This document shows, in pieces, positions 42,452-48,709 of a stretch of 64,000 nucleotides of DNA. A program made the position numbers and the translations under genes. Each line of letters opens with the position of its first letter. The stretch's first letter is position 1. Location of the stretch: IMG/VR virus record IMGVR_UViG_3300030406_003150, positions 1-64,000 of that record; one strand, 5' to 3'. Under the pieces are notes generated by a model. That model was given only the letters and a program-made list of their open reading frames with translations, was not told the origin of the DNA and did not search any database. Source of the stretch: a virus.

Positions 42452-42598
42452 ATGAAAGACGAAATCATTGCCCGACTCGAATACTTCGAAGAAACCATTG
42501 CAGGTGAAATCGAAACTTGGCTAGACCCCGTGACGGGTGACTACTACCACGTACCTATAGAAATCGTGCGTGACTTTGACAACATCGAAAAACTCTAA
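42452..42598 (+). CDS. small acidic early protein, 48 aa
   Basis: ATG directly after the conserved leader: MKDEIIARLEYFEETIAGEI then ETWLDPVTGDYYHVPIEIV. Acidic, helix then strand. Its last codons and stop (AAA CTC TAA) double as the leader of the next gene, so coding and initiation signals overlap. No family recognised. Confidence 0.55.
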   Translation: MKDEIIARLEYFEETIAGEIETWLDPVTGDYYHVPIEIVRDFDNIEKL

Positions 42599-42601
42599 CA
42601 C

Positions 42602-42817
42602 ATGAAAGTACTCCAACCAACGTCAATAACTACAACAGGCACCCCAGTGAAGTGCCAAAGCATCTCAATCGACAGCAAAGAAATAGCAATCCTGTTCTTC
42701 GGAACACGAGAAGTGGACATCATCGCCGTCCCTGAAGCCCACATCCCTATTGGGGACGTGGACGAGTACCTCGAAGAACTCGGATACAACTTATCAGAAA
42801 TCCTTTACATGACATGA
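42602..42817 (+). CDS. hypothetical early protein, 71 aa
   Basis: Begins MKVLQPTSITTTGTPVKCQS after a leader supplied by the preceding gene's end. Acidic alpha/beta (EIAILFFGTREVDIIAVPEA, DVDEYLEELGYNLSEILY). Its stop overlaps the next ATG. No family recognised. Confidence 0.55.
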   Translation: MKVLQPTSITTTGTPVKCQSISIDSKEIAILFFGTREVDIIAVPEAHIPIGDVDEYLEELGYNLSEILYMT

Positions 42818-42966
42818 CATACGAACAATTTGAACTGCTCCGTAAGTGGGCAGAGCGTGTGGCTAACACAGCCAACGACACTGACACGAACATACGCTCC
42901 ATCGATCTCGTGCATGACATTGCAGGAATTTTGGCTAATGACGAACACTTTTTGCCACGACTGTGA
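42814..42966 (+). CDS. small early protein, 50 aa
   Basis: ATGA-coupled to the 71-aa gene. Helical, slightly acidic (MTYEQFELLRKWAERVANTA, IRSIDLVHDIAGILANDEHF). The coupling at both ends (a GTGA follows) supports it as real. No family recognised. Confidence 0.5.
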   Translation: MTYEQFELLRKWAERVANTANDTDTNIRSIDLVHDIAGILANDEHFLPRL

Positions 42967-42992
42967 TAACTGGAGACCTCAACCTACAAGAG

Positions 42993-43196
42993 ATGAGCAG
43001 ACTGACACAAAGCAAGGGCGTGTGCCCGAACTGCAAGGCTGACAGCCACATCAGCTACAGCAAGCTGAAAGACCAGTACGACCCCGACCTTGTATACTTC
43101 GACGTCAAGTGCCACAACTGCGGTACTACGTGGGACGAGCATTACAGCCTCGTGTTCTTCGAACAAGACAACATTCAAATACCATCACAACAATGA
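42993..43196 (+). CDS. zinc-ribbon protein, 67 aa
   Basis: Two CxxC pairs (CPNCKADSH and CHNCGTTWDEHYSLVFFE) spaced about 30 residues apart form a zinc ribbon, a fold used by phages for nucleic-acid or RNA-polymerase binding. The ATG at 42993 (MSRLTQSKGVCPNC) fits the usual start of such proteins; an overlapping GTG at 42963 would add ten residues and be coupled to the upstream stop. The end overlaps the next ATG. Partner unknown. Confidence 0.65.
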   Translation: MSRLTQSKGVCPNCKADSHISYSKLKDQYDPDLVYFDVKCHNCGTTWDEHYSLVFFEQDNIQIPSQQ

Positions 43197-43600
43197 AATA
43201 CTGGAACGAACAAGGACGATACCAACAGGAGTACAACGCATACTGGAAGGCACTTGTACCCGACACAGGCGAAGCATCTACCACCGAAGGCGAGGCACTC
43301 CGAGCCATCAGCCGAATCTACTACGATATCTACAACAACGGTGGCTGCAACATCCTCGAAAGCCAAGAAGTGTATGACGATGACGGCAACTACGAGTGCG
43401 ATGAGCATTCAATCTCCTCGTTCTACGACAGCTTCTTTGATACTGTTGCCCGATTCACGGGGGACCACGACAACGTGCGTTTACTCAAGATGAAGGTGGA
43501 GGACTTGGGTGTGGACTACTGGCACAAAGACCTCGGAACTATGCTTGATAGCCTGATTGACAAAACCATAGAAAAGATTGGAACAGAAAAAGCAGCATGA
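43193..43600 (+). CDS. conserved early protein of unknown function, 135 aa
   Basis: The ATG at 43193 overlaps the previous TGA. The sequence MKYWNEQGRYQQEYNAYWKA, then VPDTGEASTTEGEALRAISR and IYYDIYNNGGCN, is a pattern recalled from proteins of several phages and plasmids (GEALRAISRIYYDYYNNG). Helical, acidic. Function unknown. A tiny ATGA-coupled frame follows. Confidence 0.6.
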   Translation: MKYWNEQGRYQQEYNAYWKALVPDTGEASTTEGEALRAISRIYYDIYNNGGCNILESQEVYDDDGNYECDEHSISSFYDSFFDTVARFTGDHDNVRLLKMKVEDLGVDYWHKDLGTMLDSLIDKTIEKIGTEKAA

Positions 43601-43671
43601 CACATGAACAACTCCAAGAAATCTTCGGCCTCGAATGGATTGACTACCTCGACTATTTGTGTGAAGAGTAG
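43597..43671 (+). pseudogene. short coupled ORF, 24 aa, probably frameshifted
   Basis: ATGA-coupled to the 135-aa gene: MTHEQLQEIFGLEWIDYLDY then LCEE and stop. Another frame that is open through the same place continues with protein-like sequence (EDPAKDFNEWMQHVYSQVKI) up to the next gene. Joined by a single-base shift the two would make a normal protein of roughly 50 residues. So this is either a real tiny gene or the front of a frameshifted one. Confidence 0.4.
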
Positions 43672-43764
43672 TGCAAACGAAGATCCCGCGAAGGATTTCA
43701 ACGAGTGGATGCAGCACGTCTACTCACAAGTCAAAATCAATTACGAACGTAAACTCAAAATCTC

Positions 43765-44160
43765 ATGTACAAAATCAGATTCCACCTCGCCAAAGGCGAA
43801 AACTTCATGAAGTGGCAAATCAAAGCGCCAGGCTTAGTTCGATACGTAGACCCCGCTGAATTTCAGATAGCTATGTTCAATGCCAAGCTCAAGGTTCAAA
43901 CAGGCACGTCAAAAAAGATTCACGAAGGTGCATGCAAAACTGTGTGTGCTTGGGTTCAATGTGAAGAGTTCCAGATTACAAGGAACGACAAAATCAAACC
44001 CAACGTAAATGACTTCTACGTCAGGTTCAACCCACGCCGTAATCCTGAATGGGTAGACATGCACGACAACATCATGAGCAACGAGGAGTACAGCTTGCTG
44101 GTAAGCCAAGATCGTAGCCTGTTTGTAGTGACCGAGAACCACCAATGCGACGAAGAATGA
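43765..44160 (+). CDS. hypothetical early protein, 131 aa
   Basis: Preceded by ACTCAAAATCTC immediately before the ATG, a shortened early leader. Basic alpha/beta (MYKIRFHLAKGENFMKWQIK, DKIKPNVNDFYVRFNPRRNP), Cys-containing around residue 57-67. No family recognised. Its stop overlaps the start of the GIY-YIG gene. Confidence 0.6.
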   Translation: MYKIRFHLAKGENFMKWQIKAPGLVRYVDPAEFQIAMFNAKLKVQTGTSKKIHEGACKTVCAWVQCEEFQITRNDKIKPNVNDFYVRFNPRRNPEWVDMHDNIMSNEEYSLLVSQDRSLFVVTENHQCDEE

Positions 44161-45194
44161 CATACGAAGAAATCATAGAGCAAGAGCCGCAACCGATAGT
44201 GTACTCCATTGACTTCCCAAACGGGATGTTCTATGTGGGTCGGACGGTGGATGTATCGAGGCGGGCAAAACGTCACTTCCATGAGTCGATGCGGTCCGCA
44301 CACAGCAACACAGCTATGGAGCGATGCTTCAAGAAGTATAAGTTTCAAGAAACATGGGGGGTGATAAAGACATTTGCTACTGCGAAGGAAGCTGTAGATT
44401 TCGAGGCGATGTACATCGAAGAGTTCTGGGATGACCCTTTGTTCCTGAATCAGAAGCGCGGTGACAAGTTTACCGCGTTGGAAAACGAGCGACAACACAG
44501 CAAGCTGGCGTACTACATGAACGCATACACAAAGATGATGTGGCGATCAGAGAAGAAGGGTGAATTGCGCCATCAGATGGGGCAAAAGGGATACCAGCCG
44601 CTACCTTCTGGTATTGGAGGTAAGTGCCACAGGGTATTGGCTTATGGTTCTACCCCAGAGGAGTGTGAAGCAGATGCAGAACGAATATTACGGAGGGATT
44701 TTGTTCAGATATGCAACAAGATTGACCCCCCTTGGAAAGAAAAAGCTAATCAAAAGCTAAACGCCAAGCGAAAAGAGGAACGCAGAATAGCAAAGCTAAA
44801 GAAGTCATATGTGGTTAAGGACCTGAAGACAGGACGTGTTTCGATTGCTAAATGGTGGTGTAGCAAGAAAGGACTTACTCCTGGTCAGAAAAGAGTGTTA
44901 AATGAAGGTGTAAGACCATGGTCTCTGCACAACGTGAGAAGGTATGGAGAGCCTTGGGCGGAATTCGTTCCTGAGAAAACTCAATCGTGGGCAAATCACA
45001 ACAAACCCAAGCCCATCGTAGGGGTACACAAGAGTGGAAAGATAGGCGAGTGGGCTAGCGTGGGTGCATTCGCAAGAGAGGAACTAAATGCTAAAACAAG
45101 ATCAAGAAAAAAATGCTTACGGGCACAAGCAATAATATCAATCGAAAGAAATGGCACATGCCATGGGTGGGAACTAAAATACAAGAAACAATGA
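44157..45194 (+). CDS. GIY-YIG homing endonuclease, 345 aa
   Basis: The catalytic module occupies residues about 14-100: VYSIDFPNGMFYVGRTVDVS is a variant of GIY-YIG (VYS ... YVG), with the conserved Arg in RRAKRHF and a Glu in EAMYIEEFW. The remaining 240 residues are Lys-rich with repeats of the NUMOD type (VVKDLKTGRVSIAKWWCSKK, IVGVHKSGKIGEWASVGAFA), which bind DNA. It is a selfish element that cuts a specific site. It is inserted neatly between coupled small genes, keeping ATGA overlaps on both sides. Confidence 0.85.
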   Translation: MTYEEIIEQEPQPIVYSIDFPNGMFYVGRTVDVSRRAKRHFHESMRSAHSNTAMERCFKKYKFQETWGVIKTFATAKEAVDFEAMYIEEFWDDPLFLNQKRGDKFTALENERQHSKLAYYMNAYTKMMWRSEKKGELRHQMGQKGYQPLPSGIGGKCHRVLAYGSTPEECEADAERILRRDFVQICNKIDPPWKEKANQKLNAKRKEERRIAKLKKSYVVKDLKTGRVSIAKWWCSKKGLTPGQKRVLNEGVRPWSLHNVRRYGEPWAEFVPEKTQSWANHNKPKPIVGVHKSGKIGEWASVGAFAREELNAKTRSRKKCLRAQAIISIERNGTCHGWELKYKKQ

Positions 45195-45550
45195 ACAACG
45201 TTAACTACATCTACTCCTACGTTCACAACGGAGCGTGGGTATTCGACGACGAGTCACGAGAGCTCGACAAAGAACCTTTCGTGGAAGGTGCTGACCTTCT
45301 CCTCGACGCCATGAGCGGACGAGACAAATACGAGTACATCGACAGGTGTGCATTCTACTTCGCTGAGACTCCTCTCCCCAACTGGGATGTACAGCTCAAG
45401 ATGCACGGACATGACGGATACGACGGCACGTACTACAAGGTTGACTTCCCTGAGAAGAACGTCAAGAACGAAGGTCCAATCTGGCTGTGTCCAGCACTAC
45501 TGAAGTTCTTTGACAAATCACCACAAAACATTTACGTAAAAATCAAATGA
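45191..45550 (+). CDS. conserved early protein (DUF6717-like), 119 aa
   Basis: ATG at 45191 overlaps the preceding TGA. The segments YIYSYVHNGAWVFDDESREL, PLPNWDVQLKMHGHDGYDGT and IWLCPALLKFFDKSPQNIYV match a family recalled as DUF6717, found in phages and bacteria. Acidic, aromatic-rich. Enzymatic role unknown. ATGA-coupled to the next gene. Confidence 0.6.
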   Translation: MNNVNYIYSYVHNGAWVFDDESRELDKEPFVEGADLLLDAMSGRDKYEYIDRCAFYFAETPLPNWDVQLKMHGHDGYDGTYYKVDFPEKNVKNEGPIWLCPALLKFFDKSPQNIYVKIK

Positions 45551-45867
45551 CGAACGAAGCAGCAATCAAGATGATTCGGGACAAACACCGAACCGAAAAC
45601 AAAGCGGAGAAGCTAGCAGCTATGTACGCTATGGATGACATCATATTCGATGATATCGAAGTGTGGCTCAAGACACCCACGTACAAACACATCGAACAGT
45701 TTGTGAGCATTGGGCTGGAGGTCTTGGAAGATTATATGTGTGAACCACACACAGATGAGGATAAGCAACGTAAGTTTGCAGAAGGAACGCTTGGTATCGC
45801 AGAGTCTATGTACCACTACGCTCAGATACATCACGAGCTACAAGAAGAGTCTATGTCAGAACGCTGA
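45547..45867 (+). CDS. hypothetical early protein, 106 aa
   Basis: ATGA-coupled to the 119-aa gene. Acidic, almost wholly helical (MIRDKHRTENKAEKLAAMYA, QFVSIGLEVLEDYMCEPHTD). It is the last gene of the coupled cluster; a cloverleaf RNA with a T-run follows five bases after the stop. No family recognised. Confidence 0.6.
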   Translation: MTNEAAIKMIRDKHRTENKAEKLAAMYAMDDIIFDDIEVWLKTPTYKHIEQFVSIGLEVLEDYMCEPHTDEDKQRKFAEGTLGIAESMYHYAQIHHELQEESMSER

Positions 45868-45871
45868 CATG

Positions 45872-45950
45872 AGAGGGACGTATGGTGTGCGGGGAGATCC
45901 CGTAACAAGCCTTGTGTAAGAGAGCTTTGAGAAACAAAGTCCCTCTTTTT
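45872..45950 (+). ncRNA. cloverleaf-shaped RNA ending in a T-run (terminator or structured RNA)
   Basis: A 7-bp closing stem AGAGGGA/TCCCTCT (45872-45878 with 45940-45946) encloses three hairpins: CGGG/CCCG (45890-45902), ACAA/TTGT (45905-45915) and CTTTG(AGAAA)CAAAG (45925-45939). The last abuts the closing stem like a tRNA T-arm, and TTTTT follows. There is no usable anticodon loop or TTC-loop, so it is not a functional tRNA. It would terminate the first early transcript or be a stable RNA. Confidence 0.5.
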
Positions 45951-45951
45951 C

Positions 45952-45982
45952 TTGGATTATCAACATTGGCTTTGTAGGTTTG
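45952..45982 (+). promoter_or_regulatory. promoter D, TTGGA-N18-TAGGTTTG
   Basis: TTGGA at 45952-45956, exactly 18 bases, TAGGTTTG at 45975-45982, 18 bases before the ATG at 46001. Same geometry as promoters A-C. The spacer contains TTATCAACA (45957-45965), one mismatch from a DnaA box. Confidence 0.65.
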
Positions 45983-46000
45983 GTGGATAAAATTTAATCC

Positions 46001-46399
46001 ATGAAAAAAAGAATTGACAAGGTGATGAGAGAGTATTCCAAGGTCATTCACGTAGACATCAAGTCAAAGCGACGCCTAGCCTACATAGTGCAGCCAAGGG
46101 CAGCATTGATGGTTGCGATGAGCAGAGAGATGCCCGTCGTTGAGGTAGCCAGAGCATTCGGGATGAACCACGCAACGGTGCTTCACCACAAGAGAAAGCA
46201 TCTGGGAAACTTAGATCATTGGCTGGGCTACAGAGACAAGTACGAGATAGCAAAGGCTATGTGTGATGCATGGCTAAGGCGAGAGCGGATTGTGCAAGCA
46301 ATCGAAACAGTAAACAATAAAATTGAATCGCTACAAGACGTAGCACAAGAATTAAATCAAAGGTTAAACAATGAGCAATTACAAGTTCAAGACCACTAA
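46001..46399 (+). CDS. DnaA domain IV-like DNA-binding protein, 132 aa
   Basis: Residues about 32-66, including AALMVAMSREMPVVEVARAF and GMNHATVLHHKRKH, match the C-terminal DnaA helix-turn-helix that reads DnaA boxes (compare the usual GRDHTTVLHA signature). The AAA+ ATPase domain of DnaA is absent; a basic N-terminus and a C-terminal coiled-coil (IETVNNKIESLQDVAQELNQ) flank the HTH. It could bind the phage or host origin, or DnaA boxes in promoters. It opens the replication operon behind promoter D. Confidence 0.7.
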   Translation: MKKRIDKVMREYSKVIHVDIKSKRRLAYIVQPRAALMVAMSREMPVVEVARAFGMNHATVLHHKRKHLGNLDHWLGYRDKYEIAKAMCDAWLRRERIVQAIETVNNKIESLQDVAQELNQRLNNEQLQVQDH

Positions 46400-46886
46400 C
46401 ATTCGTGGTAAGCAGTACGTTGAAGTCAACGAACGCATCAAGTTCTTCCGACAAGAAGAGCAGTACAAAAACTGGAGTTTGATAACAGAGTTCACCGTGC
46501 TGGACAGCGAGCAATGTGTGTGCAAGGCATCGATAGCAGACCCAGAGCATCGCATCATTTCGGTCGGACATGCGCACGAAGTGCAAGGAAGTAGCAACAT
46601 CAACAAGACGAGCTACGTAGAGAACTGCGAGACCTCAGCAATCGGCCGTGCGTTAGCCATGCTGGGGATTGGAATCGACACTTCCATTGCATCGGCTAAC
46701 GAGGTATCAGATGCTATTGCCAAGCAGGAGGCAAGCGATGAGCCAGTAGAAAATATCATGGACAAAGCTGTTGCTTACATCAAGTCGCAGACCGACAAGA
46801 AGAAAGCGTTTGAGTCCATCATGTCCAAGTACAAGGACAGCCTGACCGACAAGCAGGTAGCTGGACTCAAGAAGTTTGTTCGATGA
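46371..46886 (+). CDS. single-strand annealing protein-like, 171 aa
   Basis: The core HAHEVQGSSNINKTSYVENC and ETSAIGRALAMLGIGIDTSI follow the motif shared by phage ERF/Rad52-like recombinases and their relatives (a TSY.EN.ETSA.GRAL..LG pattern). The C-terminal 40 residues are a helical Lys-rich segment. It overlaps the DnaA-like gene by 29 bases and lies two genes upstream of a RecE-like exonuclease, the usual pairing of a strand-annealing protein with its nuclease. Family call is from pattern memory. Confidence 0.55.
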   Translation: MSNYKFKTTNIRGKQYVEVNERIKFFRQEEQYKNWSLITEFTVLDSEQCVCKASIADPEHRIISVGHAHEVQGSSNINKTSYVENCETSAIGRALAMLGIGIDTSIASANEVSDAIAKQEASDEPVENIMDKAVAYIKSQTDKKKAFESIMSKYKDSLTDKQVAGLKKFVR

Positions 46887-47173
46887 GGGTTGACTTAGTT
46901 AGAACTGATCACAAGAAGTACGCACAGTTCAGGGCTTCGGCGCTGAAGCTCAAAGTCAAGAAGGTTTGGGTGGAAACCAAAGACGCAAACCCAGAGTTTG
47001 ACGGGTTGTTTTTCATCAAGCACAAAGACTTCTTGGGCGACATAGACATAGCTGAGTTCTTCATCAACTCCAAAGGCCAAAGCTTTTGGCTTACGCCGAG
47101 TGATCCCACACACTGGGCAGAGATAGAGACCTACGAGTACAAAGACAAAGAGGGAAATTTAATTTACGAATGA
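46883..47173 (+). CDS. hypothetical replication-operon protein, 96 aa
   Basis: ATG at 46883 overlaps the preceding TGA. Beta-rich (KKVWVETKDANPEFDGLFFI, GQSFWLTPSDPTHWAEIETY). Coupled at both ends between the annealing protein and the exonuclease, so it probably works with recombination. No family recognised. Confidence 0.55.
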   Translation: MRVDLVRTDHKKYAQFRASALKLKVKKVWVETKDANPEFDGLFFIKHKDFLGDIDIAEFFINSKGQSFWLTPSDPTHWAEIETYEYKDKEGNLIYE

Positions 47174-47955
47174 TGACAATACCTGAACAATTACAAGAGA
47201 GATACAACAAATCGCACCTCTCTTACTCCTCTATCAAGCAAGCGCTGGGGGACATGGCGCAGTTCGACCGATACATGAAGGGCGAGCTGGTGTACAAGTC
47301 CGAAGCCCTAGATTTTGGTACGCTGTACGACATGCTGCTGTTCGAACGAAAGAAAGCGATGGAAACATACTTCGTCATCAACAAAAACAGGATACTTGCC
47401 GAGTGCAGCTCCAAAACTAAATCGTCTAAGTCTCCTCACCTTACAAACGAATACAAGTCTGTAAAGGCGGACCTTGAGCAGCAAGCAGAACTCAAAGGAA
47501 TGACCTTAGTGTCACACGAAGATTGGCAGATGGCTAACGATATGATCGACAGACTAGCGACGTGTGGTCTGCTTGACACCTATCTAGCTGGTGAGTACCA
47601 GGTGGGATTCCTTGAAGAGCTGCATGGTATTCAAGTGAAAGGATTCCTTGACTGCTTGGGTGACGGATTCATCAGCGACAGCAAGTCTTCACGCAGCGCA
47701 GAGAAGTTTCGCTACGCAGTCAGAGACTTCTGCTACGACATCCAAGCATACATATACACAAAGGTGTTTGGAATAAAAGATTTCTACTGGGTTGTTCAGG
47801 AGAAAACTTATCCGTATCTTCCTGCTCTCGTCAAGTGTAGCGATGAGACAATCTTTGTGGGTGAAATGAAATTCAATGATGCAGTAAACAGGATCAGAAC
47901 CTTCTTGAGAGAGGACTATGACCCAACAAAGGATTACTTGCAGTATGAAGTTTAA
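47170..47955 (+). CDS. RecE-like PD-(D/E)XK exonuclease, 261 aa
   Basis: The nuclease core is GFLDCLGDGFISDSKSSRSA (about residues 158-178; D, D-x-K with K in SKSS) followed by FCYDIQAYIYTKVFG, the QxxxY motif of the RecE/YqaJ/AddB-like exonucleases. The N-terminal domain begins with SSIKQALGDMAQFDRYMKG and EALDFGTLYDMLLF, typical of the PDDEXK_exonuclease-8 family. It would resect dsDNA ends to feed the annealing protein encoded upstream. Length (261 aa) is normal for the phage form. Confidence 0.8.
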   Translation: MMTIPEQLQERYNKSHLSYSSIKQALGDMAQFDRYMKGELVYKSEALDFGTLYDMLLFERKKAMETYFVINKNRILAECSSKTKSSKSPHLTNEYKSVKADLEQQAELKGMTLVSHEDWQMANDMIDRLATCGLLDTYLAGEYQVGFLEELHGIQVKGFLDCLGDGFISDSKSSRSAEKFRYAVRDFCYDIQAYIYTKVFGIKDFYWVVQEKTYPYLPALVKCSDETIFVGEMKFNDAVNRIRTFLREDYDPTKDYLQYEV

Positions 47956-48043
47956 GAAAGCGTGGGAAACCGTTGCGGGTGTATTGTACTACATGTCAGC
48001 GGCTTTCTGTGTGGCAATGTTAATAGTAGAAATTTTTAATTAA
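47945..48043 (+). CDS. tiny membrane protein, 32 aa
   Basis: The ATG lies 11 bases inside the end of the exonuclease gene. Sequence MKFKKAWETVAGVLYYMSAA then FCVAMLIVEIFN: a basic N-terminus and one membrane span. The 8-base gap to the next gene supports a real small gene. It might tether a protein to the membrane; function unknown. Confidence 0.5.
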   Translation: MKFKKAWETVAGVLYYMSAAFCVAMLIVEIFN

Positions 48044-48051
48044 TTTAAAAG

Positions 48052-48357
48052 ATGAGTGATCAAAACAAAAAGTACGAGAGTGTTCTCGTAGGCTGGGCAG
48101 ACGAGCCTAGCTACAATGACAACGGTGAGTTGATGGGGTGGAGCTTCCGCCTCAAGGACAACGAGTTGAAAGACGCTATTGACCAGTACGCTACCAAGCG
48201 TGACGAGAACGGTCAGGGTGGTAACATTCGATTCCGATTGTTCATGTCGAAGTCGGGCAAGCCATGCCTCAGCGTATGGGACCCGAACAGCGAGGCGGCA
48301 CAAGAACGCCGAAACAACCAGGCTAAAAACGGTGGGTCATCTGACTTGCCGTTCTAG
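48052..48357 (+). CDS. single-stranded DNA-binding protein-like, 101 aa
   Basis: A small beta-rich protein (YESVLVGWADEPSYNDNGE, GNIRFRLFMSKSGKPCLSVW) with a disordered C-terminal tail (AQERRNNQAKNGGSSDLPF). The ending DLPF imitates the DD(I/L)PF tip by which bacterial SSB recruits partner enzymes. Located between the exonuclease and the primase-helicase and followed by a terminator. SSB role is inferred from tail, size and context, since the OB-fold motif is not decisive. Confidence 0.6.
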   Translation: MSDQNKKYESVLVGWADEPSYNDNGELMGWSFRLKDNELKDAIDQYATKRDENGQGGNIRFRLFMSKSGKPCLSVWDPNSEAAQERRNNQAKNGGSSDLPF

Positions 48358-48383
48358 TATATCATGTCATACGGTTAAGGGGA

Positions 48384-48412
48384 GGGGTTGAGATTATTCT
48401 CACCCCTTTTCT
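48384..48412 (+). terminator. rho-independent terminator after the SSB-like gene
   Basis: GGGGTTGAGA / TCTCACCCC (nine pairs with one bulged T) around a TTAT loop, followed by TTTTCTTT. About 27 bases past the stop codon. Confidence 0.8.
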
Positions 48413-48430
48413 TTCCCTTACTCTTACACA

Positions 48431-48709
48431 ATGGGAAAGCCTATCTATTACATCGAAGCAGAAGCTACGATTATCAAAAACAGAAGGCCAGTATCTAAGA
48501 TGGTGTGGATAGTAAGCACATACGACAACCCATCGGACATCATGAAGCATGACATGAGAACCATGAGCAGGCTACGGGATCAGCTGATTACAAAGAAGGC
48601 CAAGAACAAAACAGTTTTAATTGAGAGTATCAAGTCAATCAAACAAGTAGGAACGACCTCCAATGCAAGTAACTATCTACAAAAATCTCTACAAGAAAAG
48701 CGCAAGTGA
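48431..48709 (+). CDS. hypothetical protein before the primase-helicase, 92 aa
   Basis: Starts MGKPIYYIEAEATIIKNRRP after the terminator. Basic, with an alpha/beta first half and a Lys-rich helical tail (LRDQLITKKAKNKTVLIESI). It overlaps the primase-helicase gene by 47 bases, so they are co-expressed. No family recognised; no promoter with the TTG-N18-TAnnTTTG geometry was seen just upstream. Confidence 0.55.
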   Translation: MGKPIYYIEAEATIIKNRRPVSKMVWIVSTYDNPSDIMKHDMRTMSRLRDQLITKKAKNKTVLIESIKSIKQVGTTSNASNYLQKSLQEKRK

